Part shown: positions 25,695 to 35,790 of the stretch, piece after piece | Numbering within the stretch: position 1 is the stretch's first letter | Layout: every line of letters starts with the position of its first letter | Source: Anaeramoeba flamelloides | Lineage: Eukaryota > Metamonada > Anaeramoebidae | Assembly: GCA_027625915.1 (NCBI GenBank) | Contig: JANTQA010000029.1 | Coordinates: 7,130,001-7,194,000, forward strand | Length of the DNA stretch: 64,000 bases | Direction: 5' to 3' | Made by a program: the position numbers and the translations under genes | The notes under the pieces: generated by a model | Told to the model about the DNA's origin: nothing | What the model saw: only the letters and a program-made list of their open reading frames with translations | Databases searched by the model: none

Positions 25695-26167
25695 GTGATT
25701 TAAATAACCCGTGTTGACACCCTGTAAACCCATTACAAAAATTTAACTCGCATTTTTTTTTTACTGACTTGGGTATTTGAAGATGCGAAGACACAAATAT
25801 ATTCTTGGTTCGGATTTAATTCGACTTTAAAGGTTAGATCTTTGACTAATTGTAATGGCTCAATAATATTAAATGTTTTTGTTTCAAAAATTTTATCATA
25901 TTTACAATATTTTGAGAGATATAATGATTATTTTATAAAATCCAAAAAATGAAATTTTTCTCATTTTTTGTCAAATAATTACCTTTTAATCTTTTAATTT
26001 CTTCAGAATTCTTTTTTAAAATATATTTCAAGAACACTATTTCTTGTTTATATACTGTTGACATCCCATTGTTTTGGTTCTTTTATTTCTAGAGTTGGAT
26101 AATATTTTTAGCATGAGTTAAATTTTTGTAATGGGTTAAAATAAGTAACACGGGTTATTTACACCAC
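25695..26167. mobile_element. TIR element J, 473 bp
   Basis: The left end has AAATAACCCGTGTT and AACCCATTACAAAAATTTAA; the right end carries their reverse complements (GAGTTAAATTTTTGTAATGG, AACACGGGTTATTT). The inverted arms are about 55 bp. The word CATTACAAAAATTT is shared with the H elements near 38.4 kb. There is no coding capacity, so it is a non-autonomous DNA element. It sits inside hairpin-module sequence. Confidence 0.75.
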
Positions 26168-26184
26168 TTTATTTCTTAAATTAT

Positions 26185-26640
26185 AAAAAATCTAACTGTT
26201 GTTTTCTTGTGATTTACTGTTTTATCTGTTAAGTGTTCTAGGGTTTTTTGAGGCTTTCTATTTTATTGAGAAAATCTATTGATTTTTGTAAGGTTTTTTT
26301 AAGTTTTCTATTTATTTGGAAAATTAATACATTTTCATTAGGTTTTTTTTACTTTTAGGAATAAACCGAAAATTTATTAAATTTTTCTGTTTATTTCAAA
26401 AAATAAAAAAAAACCTACAACACCTCACGAATAAAATAGAAAACCTCTAAAAAACCTAGAAGACTTGCTAAAATAAATAAAAAACTCAAAAAAACCCAAA
26501 GAAAATCTATTGATTTTCTAAATAAACAGAAAACTCAAGAAAAGCAAGTGGGGATTTTCCAGAATTCAAAATACTGGTGATCATTCTTTGATTTTGATCA
26601 ATTCTTAGAAATTCTGGAAAAGATAACAGCTTTTTTTTAT
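26185..26640. repeat. Hairpin-module array, itself arranged as a larger palindrome
   Basis: GTTCTAGGGTTTTTTGAGGC, GAGAAAATCTATTGATTTT and TTAGGTTTTTTTTAC on the left are mirrored on the right by AAAAACCTACAACACC, AACCTCTAAAAAACCTAGAA and AAAATCTATTGATTTTC. A final hairpin CCAGAATTC ... GAAATTCTGG ends the array. It has the same modules as 23.4, 28.2 and 50.7 kb. Confidence 0.65.
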
Positions 26641-27100
26641 TATTTTTTGATTGAAGAAATAAAAGAAATTTTAAGAATTTTTCATTTCATTTCTCAAATA
26701 AAAAAAAAAAACTAACGACAAAAAATAGTTTAAAATGGAAGACCTCTACTTCTTTATTCATAATACGAATTTTTGTAAATTTCCTAAATAAATGTTCATA
26801 TATTTATGATAAGAATTAAATAAAATCAAAATCTTGAAATTTATGCAAAAAATATTTTAAATTTGAAATAGATAAAGACACCAATCATTTTTTATTGGAG
26901 TATCATCCTATTAAAAAATCGAACAATTTTAGATTAAACAATTAATTAAAATAACAAAAACAATAAAAATAAAAAATAATTAAAGAATAATATACTTGAT
27001 ATTATTCAAAATAAAAACTCATTATTAATTTTGTCATTGATTAGCGATAAAGAAATTTTTTACTTTTTCTTGAAATTTCTAAACAAATATTTTTAAATTA

Positions 27101-27124
27101 GGGGTGGTGGTGGGGGTGGGGGTG
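27101..27124 (+). other. G-rich tract, possible G-quadruplex
   Basis: GGGGTGGTGGTGGGGGTGGG and further G's: three runs of four or more G plus two GG runs within 24 bases. This is exceptional in a region that is about four-fifths A+T. Confidence 0.7.
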
Positions 27125-27403
27125 TATCCAAGTTCTATTAAGCGTCTAGTTTTTTTTTTTAATTTTAGAAATAAAAAGAAAATTTCAAAAATTATCTTTC
27201 TATTTCCAAAATTAAAAGAAACCTAATGGCGGTTAATAGGAATTCAAAAGACTTCAGTCAGATCAAAAAAATTTTTTTATTCTTTCCAATTACAGTCTTT
27301 CCAAGGTTACCATAAAATTTTAATCAAAATACAATTGGGTTTTCTATTCTTATTTGCCATTTTCATAAAATTCAGAAATAAGGGTTATTATTTAAAAAAA
27401 AAT

Positions 27404-27626
27404 AATAATAAATGAGCCATTATTCAAATGTAGGAACATCAAAAAAAAAAAAAAATTGAAGGTTCTTGAAGTACTTTAAAATAGTTATCAAAAACGGTCA
27501 ATTTTTAAAGATCAGTAAATATTGATATTTTTTGAGCTGTTTTGGACCGATAATTTTTAAGTTTCTTGGGATCTTGAATTTTTTTTTTTATGTTTCAAAA
27601 ATTTGAATAATGGCTCATTTATTATT
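27404..27626. mobile_element. Inner TIR element, 223 bp, 26-bp perfect ends
   Basis: AATAATAAATGAGCCATTAT at the left and ATAATGGCTCATTTATTATT at the right are exact reverse complements, extending to 26 bp. The sub-terminal GGTTCTTGAAGT and CTTGGGATCTTGAA regions are also roughly inverted. It lies wholly within the outer element. Confidence 0.85.
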
Positions 27627-28089
27627 ACTGTTGAGAGAAAAATGTTGGACAGAGAAAAATAGTTGGACAGCAATTTTAATTGGGAACATTACTGAAAATG
27701 ATTTTAAATTTCAATCCTTTGTGAAATAACTAAGGAAAATAACAATAATCTACTTATTAGAATAAGGATTAATGTAATTCTACTTTTTCGAAACCTTATC
27801 TCTTATATAATCTAAAGCAAGTTTAAAATTTACCATTTTCAGAATTAATAGTAAACTTTACTATAACTTGGATTTTTGTTAATATAGCAAGATCTACTTT
27901 AGTTATCAACCATTCACATGAGTATTCTGCACACACCACATATTAGTGAACTTCTAGCACATTTAAACCTGGATTTATATAAAATTCACCTAGTTATCAA
28001 TAGGATTTGATTTTCAATTTTACTAATATTCCCAATTTAAAATCGTTTCTGAACCATTTTTTTGCGTACAACATTTTTCTCTCAACAGT
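27627..28089. mobile_element. Inner TIR element, 463 bp, 20-bp perfect ends
   Basis: It starts ACTGTTGAGAGAAAAATGTT and ends with the exact reverse complement AACATTTTTCTCTCAACAGT. It directly abuts the 223-bp element on its left, with no spacer. The inner region has inverted sub-terminal similarity (AATTGGGAACATTA against AATATTCCCAATTT). It has no long frame. Confidence 0.85.
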
Positions 28090-28214
28090 TATTTTTTTTG
28101 AATAATAACTCTTGTTTCTGAATTTTTTGAAAATGGAAAATAAGAAGAGAAAAATCAATTGTGTTTTAGTTAGAATTTTATGGTAGCATTGGAACGGCTG
28201 TAAAAAAAGTCAAA

Positions 28215-28615
28215 GTTTGGTTTTTTTGGGGTCTACTGTTTTATTCGAAAAATCTATTGATTTTCCAAATACTATTCGTTGAAAAATAAATGGAACAAAA
28301 TTTTTAGACAGCTTTCCAAAAAACAGATTGATAAATCATGTAACCTTTCAAATTTTTAATAGGTGAAAATCGTCCTTAATTTATTAATTTACCTTTTATA
28401 AAATTGGGAACTTTGATGATTTGTTTTGATTCTTGTCAATGTTTTTTTTTTTTTGGAAAGTTGAAAGAAAATTTTGATCTTTTTATTTTACAATTAACAG
28501 TAAACAGAAAACTCAAGAAAACCTAAAGGTGTCTTCTTCCTAATTCCAGATAATTGAATAAAATCTAAGATTTTACTCCACTCTTTTGAATTCTGGAAAA
28601 CCTAAGTCCCTTAAG
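28215..28615. repeat. Hairpin-module array
   Basis: TTTGGTTTTTTTGGGGTCTA and AAAATCTATTGATTTTCC on the left; AACAGAAAACTCAAGAAAAC and a hairpin CTAATTCCAG ... GAATTCTGGAAAACC on the right. Between them lies an inverted variant of the 28-mer repeat (28270-28306). Confidence 0.55.
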
Positions 28616-29239
28616 AATAAATTAATTACCTCCCTTCAAAATTATAAAAAAAATTCTTCAATTTTTCTTCATTAAGAGACTTCGAGAAACAGAGGATAAA
28701 AAAATGATCAGTAAATTTTTTAAAGGTTTTTTAAGATTAATTTATATTTTTTCATCAACTATGATACATTTCCAGTTCCTTCCTACAAGAAAGCGGTAAC
28801 TTGAAATATTCTCTTGGAGTAATGGTATTCTAACTTGAAGACAATTGTTCTGATTATTTGTAAACTAAACTATTGAAGAAATAACTATCATAATGTGATG
28901 TAACCTAAAAAAAATTGATCAAGAATACAAATGAACAAACACACATCATATGTTGAGGGGAGAAATTAATCATATAAACTTCATAGAGCAATCTCTAAAT
29001 ATAATATTTTTTAACTACTATGTCTAAAATTTCGATTTGACAACCCTTGTTGAAATTGAAAAACTCTTCACTTTTATTTTCTTGAGGTTCGATATTTTTG
29101 AAAATTAAAAGCGAAGATCATTTTTTTTCCTCCCAAAGTTAAATTTAAAAAAATTTTTCCACAAACCAACAAAATAAAGAAAAAGAAAATCATAGCTCTT
29201 CAGCAATCCAAAAACAAACGAAACTGAATTTTAATCAAA

Positions 29240-32200
29240 ATGTTTAAAAACAGAAAAGTCTCAGCAAGAGTAGACATTGTCGTTGGTACATTGTCTAGCA
29301 TAAAACAAAAAAACCGAACTGTTTTTATTAAATGGACCCGAGGGAAGCATAGTGACAAGACCCAAAATTCCTTACTTGACAAATATGGTTGTACAACATT
29401 TAACCAGGAGTTTAGTGTGCCCTGTACATTATTTTTCGAAAAAAAAACAAAAAACATCAAAAGAAAAAAAATCAGTTTCTCGATCATTTTAGAGAAAGAA
29501 AACAACAAGAAGAAATTGACAAATAAACTGAAAAGCGGATCCCGAAAGGAAATTAAGATCGGCAAAATTGAAATTGATGTCACAAAAAGGTACAAATATG
29601 GATCAACAAAAAACAAGCCCTTAGTATTGGAATACCCTTTAAATTTAAAAAACAGTTCTAGTCATTTGAGGGTCCCCACATTAACTATTGCCACTCGTGT
29701 TGTTGTTGATATGAACAAAAAAAGAAAGAGGAAAACAAAAAAAAATCAATCAAGACAAGAAAAAGAAATAGAAAAAACCCCATTATTACAGTCGACTTAT
29801 GTCTTACGAAAATTCGAAGAATTTGAAATGCTAAATAGAAAAACTTTAAAATCCGTTTCAGAAACAGAAGACTATACTGAAATTACAGCAAAAACAGAGT
29901 TACGAACAGACTCAGAAGAGGAAGAAAAAAGAATAAAGAGGAGACAAAAAAAGGAATTTTTTAACCAAAATAAAAATGAGAAAGATTTTGATGAATCTTC
30001 TGATGATGTTTCTCAATTTAGTTCAATTGACGAAAATTCTGGAAGCCAAGAAAAAGAAAAAGAGATGAATAATTTAAGTAACGAGGAAGGTGGCAGTTTG
30101 TCAATAAAAATCGAAAAAGCTAATAAACAAAAAGAAAATAACAAATTTCAAAAAATGAAGAAGAACATAAAAGAGAAAGAAAATATTAAAAAAACAAATA
30201 AGAGTGAAAGTTATCATGAAAATGATAATGGTAATGACAATTCCTTAAATGGCGATGATATAAAGCCATATAAAAGTTCAGTTAGTGGATGGAATAAAAC
30301 AAGAGTTAGAAAAAAAAATTCAATGTTTGAACTAGACGAAGAGGAAAAAGAATTAATCGAATCCTTTAGTAAAAAACGAAAAGAGCAATTAAAAAAACAA
30401 GAACTGGAAAAGGGGTCAGGGCAAGAACGAGAGCAAGGAAAGAGTAAGGATAAGGATAAGGATCAAGAAAAAGTAAAACTGAAAAAAAGAAAAAAAGAAA
30501 CAAAATCTTCAAGTCTACGAATTTCTCATGATCAATTGGATGATCAAAAAAATAATGGAAAAAAAAAATCAAAATTACACAATCAAGAAAATAATATAAA
30601 TAATGATAATGATTTTGATAATGAAGATGATCCAACTGATTTGAGTGGAGATGATACAATTTCGAAGAGTAGTGATAGTGATAGTGATAGTGATAGTGGT
30701 AGTGATACTGAAACAAGTAGTTCATTTTCAAGCGAAGAGAAATCTAATGATGGATTAGGCTTAGGAATGTTCCTTGATAGCACACCAGATAAAAATGAAA
30801 AAGAGGAAGAGAAACAAGATGAAAGCACACAGAGTAATGTGGAGGGGGGTAATAATAAACCTAAAGAGGCTCAGGATAAAATAGACGAAGTGGAGAAAAA
30901 GAGAAAAAAGGAAAAAGAGAAAGAAAAAAAAGAAAATAAAATTAAGGAAAACGAAAAAATTGAAAAGGAAAAATATAAAAAGGAAAAAAAAGAAAAAGAA
31001 AAAAAGGAAAAGGAAAAAAAGGAAAAGGAAAAAAAGGAAAAGGAAAAAAAGGAAAAGGAAAAAAAAGATAAGGAAAAATATGAAAAGGAAAAAAAGGAAA
31101 ACGAAAAAAAAGAAAACGAAAAAAAAGAAAACGAAAAAAAGGAAAAAGAAAAAAAAGATAAGGAAAAATATGAAAAGGAAAAAAAGGAAAAAGAAAAAAA
31201 GGAAAAAGAAAAAAAGGAAAAGGAAAAAAAAGAAAAGGAAAAAAAAGAAAAGGAAAAAAAAGAAAAGGAAAAAAAAGAAAAAGAAAAAAACCAAAAAGAA
31301 AAAAAGGAAAAAGAAAGGGAAAAAAAAGAAAATGAAAAAAAGGAAAATGAAAAAAAGGAAAATGAAAAAAAAGAAAAAGTAAAAAAAGAAAAAGAAAAAG
31401 AGAAGAAAAATAAAACTACAAATCAAAAAAAAAATAAATTAAAATATCCAAAAACACAACAAAAGCAACCACAGAAACAAAAAAATAAGAATAGTCATAA
31501 TAAAAGATCGAAATCTGGGGAATTAGTTTCTCCAAGGCAATCACCAAGCCATTTAAAAAAAAAAAAAAATCTTCGGGTTCATAAAAATAAAAAATTTAGT
31601 CCAAAAAAAAATAATAAAAACCAAAGAAATATTTCACTTAAAAGACTAAAATTAAGTAATTTTGAATTTAAAAATAGATATAGAGTAGCAAATTCCAAGC
31701 ACGCTAATATTTCAAGCAATACAAGCAATACATCGTTAAACGAGACGGATTCTTTTGAAAAGGAGAAGAAGAGAAGCATCCATTCCAAAGATCGAATTAT
31801 TAATAAACAAAAAAATGCATTGAAAACCAGAGAGGAAGAAATTGAAAATTTAAAAAAATCATTACAATATTCAAAATTAATAAAATTAGAAAACTGGTTA
31901 ATTGAAAGAATATTATTTTTTTCAGAATCTATCTTTTCAAATGGATACCCATTACCGGCTTGTGTGTTAATGAAATGTTTTTTAAAGTGGGACGCATTCC
32001 AGCCAAATCCATTGGTATTAAATTCCAATTTCCAATTAAGTGAAATTCAAACGGAAAATTTTCTTTCAGTTTATTTAAATTCAATTAATCTATTAATCCA
32101 AGTCAATAGAAATAAAACAGAAAATTTATATTGGTTGTTATCAAATTTAGTTTTTATGGTCATATTGATATACGAAATATTCCCAACGGAATTAAGCAAA

Positions 32201-33175
32201 GCTACCGAATTAAAAAGGGAATTAAAAACATTTAAACAACAACAAAACAATAATAATAATACCAATGAATTGACTAAGGAATATCATAAAAAAATAATTT
32301 TAAAAAAAGAACAAAAGGAATTGAAGATCTTAAAATTTAAAAAGGATATTAATCTAGAAATAACAAATATATTCCAATTGATTTTTACAAATGTTTTTAA
32401 ATCAATAAAACCCTATTTAATAAAAACTTTTTTAATTTATCAAAAGTCATCATTTTCAAAAAAATCTACAAGGAATAAAAAAAAGAAAAAAAAGGAAAAA
32501 AAGGATCCTTCGTTGCAAATTAAAAAGATTTTTGAAAATTTAATCCAATCAATTAATAATAATCATTTACCACAGGAATTTCAAAGTGTCTTTTTTAAAC
32601 AAATTGTTTATGCCATAGATGTCACTTTAATCAACGAACTCTTTCGTCAAAAGAAGTATTGCACTTGTGGAAATGGGTTTCAAATTAAACTGAAAATTAC
32701 CCAGTTTGAAGAACTGTTAAATAGATTGCATTTTAATAAAAAAAAATTAAATTTGAAATTATTTAGAGTGAAACAAGCTTCGCAATGCCTTGCCATGAAT
32801 AAAGTTCTTATTGAAAATTCAAATGAAAATTATAAGGCCTGTTCAGATATTGCGCCGGATCTTAATTTGGTACAAATACAACGTTTATTGAAAAATATTT
32901 CCATTGACGAATTCGACCCCCAAATAATTACAGAATTGCAGTATCAAAAATTCGACGATTTCGTTACCAGTTATCAAAAGAATTCCTTAAAAAGAAACAA
33001 TAATTATTTGCCTTTAGAATTTGATATTACCTATTTTTTCAACATTGAAATCAATTATAATAAAATCGGTATTTTAAATTGGGATAAGGTCCCAGTGCCT
33101 ATCATTTTAAAATCTAAAGAAGAATTTTATTTCTTAAAAAAGTCTTTAAATGAATTGTTAATTAGCAATAATTAA
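29240..33175 (+). CDS. NT-type C2 and DIL (dilute) domain protein
   Basis: 1311 aa, one exon. Residues 1-155 read as an N-terminal NT-C2 domain of the EEIG1/EHBP1 type (SARVDIVVGTLSS; FIKWTRGKHSDKT; KIGKIEIDVTKRYKYG; LRVPTLTIATRVV), a module linked to membranes and Rab-dependent trafficking. Residues 155-875 are charged, disordered linker with Ser/Asp tracts and a KEKEKKE array (about 550-720). Residues 878-1311 match the DIL domain of class V myosins and afadin: LIERILFFSESIFSNGYPLP, NLYWLLSNLVF, VFFKQIVYAIDVTLINELF, KKYCTCGNGFQIK, and a final ILNWDKVPVP region. No myosin motor is present. It probably links a cargo or Rab partner to membrane or cytoskeleton. The family assignment of each end is by eye; the partner is unknown. 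The start ATG is the first in frame and opens the C2 strand directly. Confidence 0.8.
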   Translation: MFKNRKVSARVDIVVGTLSSIKQKNRTVFIKWTRGKHSDKTQNSLLDKYGCTTFNQEFSVPCTLFFEKKTKNIKRKKISFSIILEKENNKKKLTNKLKSGSRKEIKIGKIEIDVTKRYKYGSTKNKPLVLEYPLNLKNSSSHLRVPTLTIATRVVVDMNKKRKRKTKKNQSRQEKEIEKTPLLQSTYVLRKFEEFEMLNRKTLKSVSETEDYTEITAKTELRTDSEEEEKRIKRRQKKEFFNQNKNEKDFDESSDDVSQFSSIDENSGSQEKEKEMNNLSNEEGGSLSIKIEKANKQKENNKFQKMKKNIKEKENIKKTNKSESYHENDNGNDNSLNGDDIKPYKSSVSGWNKTRVRKKNSMFELDEEEKELIESFSKKRKEQLKKQELEKGSGQEREQGKSKDKDKDQEKVKLKKRKKETKSSSLRISHDQLDDQKNNGKKKSKLHNQENNINNDNDFDNEDDPTDLSGDDTISKSSDSDSDSDSGSDTETSSSFSSEEKSNDGLGLGMFLDSTPDKNEKEEEKQDESTQSNVEGGNNKPKEAQDKIDEVEKKRKKEKEKEKKENKIKENEKIEKEKYKKEKKEKEKKEKEKKEKEKKEKEKKEKEKKDKEKYEKEKKENEKKENEKKENEKKEKEKKDKEKYEKEKKEKEKKEKEKKEKEKKEKEKKEKEKKEKEKKEKEKNQKEKKEKEREKKENEKKENEKKENEKKEKVKKEKEKEKKNKTTNQKKNKLKYPKTQQKQPQKQKNKNSHNKRSKSGELVSPRQSPSHLKKKKNLRVHKNKKFSPKKNNKNQRNISLKRLKLSNFEFKNRYRVANSKHANISSNTSNTSLNETDSFEKEKKRSIHSKDRIINKQKNALKTREEEIENLKKSLQYSKLIKLENWLIERILFFSESIFSNGYPLPACVLMKCFLKWDAFQPNPLVLNSNFQLSEIQTENFLSVYLNSINLLIQVNRNKTENLYWLLSNLVFMVILIYEIFPTELSKATELKRELKTFKQQQNNNNNTNELTKEYHKKIILKKEQKELKILKFKKDINLEITNIFQLIFTNVFKSIKPYLIKTFLIYQKSSFSKKSTRNKKKKKKEKKDPSLQIKKIFENLIQSINNNHLPQEFQSVFFKQIVYAIDVTLINELFRQKKYCTCGNGFQIKLKITQFEELLNRLHFNKKKLNLKLFRVKQASQCLAMNKVLIENSNENYKACSDIAPDLNLVQIQRLLKNISIDEFDPQIITELQYQKFDDFVTSYQKNSLKRNNNYLPLEFDITYFFNIEINYNKIGILNWDKVPVPIILKSKEEFYFLKKSLNELLISNN
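30890..31400 (+). repeat. Polypurine coding repeat (KEKEKKE array)
   Basis: About 500 bases in which the + strand is almost entirely A and G, built from GAAAAAAAGGAAAAG-like units encoding Lys/Glu repeats in the linker of the NT-C2/DIL protein. The units are imperfect and include blocks with GATAAGG and AACGAA variants that repeat at longer spacing, so expansion occurred at two scales. Confidence 0.9.
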
Positions 33176-33295
33176 TGTTATCAATCTTATATCAATTTTC
33201 TTACCTTTATTTTTATTTAATTATTTTTGTTTATATTAAATAATAGAGCTATTTGTTTTTTTTTTTAAAATAAACTTTTTCTTTGTGAAATTTTA

Positions 33296-34560
33296 AGTAA
33301 ATGGTTTTTTATAACTACAGATAAGAAAGAGATTAATATACTTAAAAGTTAAATACTGTATAGTCGTTACTATGAAAATATTTTAAGAATTAATTAGGTT
33401 ATTATTGAAAGTTTGAAAATTTTCTGATTTTCTTATTTCCATTTCTAACGAAGTGAATTGAGAAGTATTTTACTAGGAAAATTGTCATTAAATAGGATAT
33501 TTAAAGATATTTAAGAGTGCCTTAAAAAATTATTTTTTGCAAGGTTGTTTTAATTGATAACAGTGAGATCAATTAGTGTCTCATTTTCAAACCAAGGAAT
33601 GTATGTTTTGTTTCCGTGAACCAAAATACTTGTTCAATAAAAACTAAAAAAAAAGTACTTGATAATTAGAGGATTTTTTAGGAAAAGAATAAATTCCATT
33701 TCGTTATTGAAAACAATATCTAAATATAAAAATTATTGTTTTCCGAAATAAAATAAAAAAAAGTAATATCAATTTTAAATAAAAAATTGCTGGTTTCTTT
33801 CAAATGAATGAAAAAAGAGAATTTTATTCATTAATAAAAGATTTCAAAATAAGAAAAAAAAATAAATTATAATTTTATGAAAAAAAATTAAAAAAAAAAA
33901 AACACTTTATTTTTACTAAGTTAAATCAAGATATTTTTGAGGAATTTTTACAATCATCCATTGTTAAGAACATCAATAGGTGTATGCAGATTTATAATTT
34001 TGATAATTTTTATAAGAATCGGTTGACAAAGGGTGGATAAAAGAGGAAATATATCCAATTGGTAGGGTGAGCCATCTGGTATTTTTCCGTAAAATTTAAA
34101 CGGAAATTGTCACCATTTACAAAAATGTAAAATTTAACTTCTATATTTTCACCAAATACATTGGGAGAATGAGATCCTTTGAAGAATAAGTTCTTCAAAT
34201 TATTATTAAAAAATAAAAAAATATTATATTTGATTGCTTTTTGTATTGATTAGTTTTTGTTTGTTTGATTTAGATCCTGAGTTCTAAAAATATTTAGTAT
34301 CTCATATTGTTCATTGTTTCATCAATCATATTTTATAATTCTTTGTTTTGGATCCCTACCAAGACTCACAATTATGATATTGTTCTGTTTCTTAAATGGT
34401 ATTGGGGGGGGGGGTGTTGGAAGAACGATGATTAAAATCATCTTATATCAATTTGAAATATATCATTTTTTTTTCATTCTTCCCACTAAAGCCCGGATTA
34501 TAACAAAGAGATTGTTAAGGAATCAAAAGATTAAACAATGTAATTATCTTTTTCTAAACT
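33296..34560 (+). repeat. Dispersed repeat L, copy 2
   Basis: Starts about 120 bases after the NT-C2/DIL stop. It shares AACTACAGATAAGAAAGAGA, GTAAAATTTAACTTC, GAGATCCTTTGAAGAA, TTTTGGATCCCTACC and AATCATCTTATATCA with 7206-8490 in the same order and strand. The palindrome of copy 1 is largely decayed here, and a run of about ten G's (near 34405) lies in its centre. Confidence 0.65.
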
Positions 34561-35012
34561 AAACTATTTTTCAAAAAATTTTACTTACTTTATACTGTTA
34601 ATGGAAGTCGTTTTGAGGGTTTATACCATATTCTTATCAAAAATATATTTTGCATTTTTTGAGATCAGAATCATTTTTTCTAATTTTGCAATTTTAGTTT
34701 TGCTTTTTCAAATTTTTCAATTTCTTTTTTTTTGATTTCTTTTATCTTTTTTTTTTTCAATTTTTCTTTTTCTGAATTTTATTTTTACTTTTTTGATATT
34801 TTTTTAAGATTTTTTTTTTGAAAAATTTTTTGATACTTTTTTTTTTGCAAAAGATCATGTGGAAAAAAAAAAAAATCTTTCAAGAAGACAAAAAATCACT
34901 CACAAAATTGAGACTTTGTAATGTCTTTCAAAATGAATTTGATTATTAGCAAATATATTCTTTTTTAACTTTTTTTGAGTGAAAGTTCAATAAAAAAATA
35001 TATGTTATTGCT

Positions 35013-35215
35013 CATTCCAAAAATTGTGACTCACTTTTTTTTAGTTTTTGGTTTTATTTTTATTTTTTTTTTAATCTTTAAAAGTTCATGTTATTATATA
35101 ATTAGAATGGTTTAAAAATGAATTACGAATTATATTTAATTATTTGGTATTCTTTAATACTAAAGTATAATTCTTTTCAATATATTATTTCAGGTGAGTT
35201 ACAATTTTTGGAATG
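35013..35215. mobile_element. TIR element G, 203 bp
   Basis: CATTCCAAAAATTGTGACTCAC at the left is the reverse complement of GTGAGTTACAATTTTTGGAATG at the right with one mismatch. It is MITE-sized, without coding capacity. Its right end lies where repeat F copy 2 begins. The CATTCCAAAAATT end resembles the ends of H elements. Confidence 0.75.
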
Positions 35216-35790
35216 GGTTTAAAATTCAAAATTTTCCATCCAATTAAAATAGTTAAAAGAATCAAAATAATTCAATTTCATTAAAATTGGAAATAATTTT
35301 GATTTTTGAAAAATATTTTAATTGTTATTTTTATCTTTTAGTTATTTGTTTTCATTTAATTTTGTGAATGAAGTAATCGTTTTTTGTTATTTCGGTTTAT
35401 TGTTTTTGAACACTTGATATTAGGTTAAGGTTGATTTGTTTAAAATAAAACAACTCAAATAAAAATTAGTTGATAGTATCTAACCATTTAATCAATCAAT
35501 ATTTCTAAATAGAATTTAAACAAATTTACAACTTTTTTTTTTTATTCCATAAAAAATTTTTTACATACTCTTAAATTTATTAGTATTGATAATTATTTAT
35601 TTTTTGTTTTTTTTTATTATATTTAATAAATAATTGATAACCAATTGTTTATATTTCAATTAGCGAATTGTTCTAATTTAGTATTTCTCTAAATTTGATT
35701 AACTAAGATTTTTTTCTATAAAATGAATTGTGTCATGCTAAAATTTTTGAATACAAGTTTATTGTAATTCCTTGTAAAGTTGAAGTTATC
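35205..35790 (+). repeat. Dispersed repeat F, copy 2
   Basis: Shares TAAAATTCAAAATTTTCCA with the 57.0-kb copy, and TTGGAAATAATTTTGATTTT, TTGATATTAGGTTAA, ATCTAACCATT and ATTAGTATTGATAATTATTT with the other copies. Block B is not seen on either side, so this copy is partial. Confidence 0.65.

Larger units (their letters stand above)
27291..28202. mobile_element. Outer TIR element carrying two inner TIR elements
   Basis: The left arm 27291-27400 starts TACAGTCTTTCCAAGGTTACC, and the right arm 28090-28202 ends GGTAGCATTGGAACGGCTGTA, its near reverse complement over about 110 bp. The TA at each end fits a Tc1/mariner-like target duplication. Without the inserts the element would be about 226 bp, a normal MITE size. 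Confidence 0.8.
25011..29239. other. Intergenic region between hydrolase (-) and NT-C2/DIL gene (+)
   Basis: A 4.2-kb divergent spacer that must hold both promoters. It is full of inverted-repeat elements: J (25695-26167), a hairpin array (26185-26640), a G-rich tract (27101-27124), nested elements (27291-28202) and another array (28215-28615). No gene is supported. Confidence 0.65.

Noticed and set aside
30761-31426. 221-codon Phe-rich minus-strand frame
   Set aside because: Complement of the polypurine KE repeat; stop-free only because the strand is nearly all pyrimidine.
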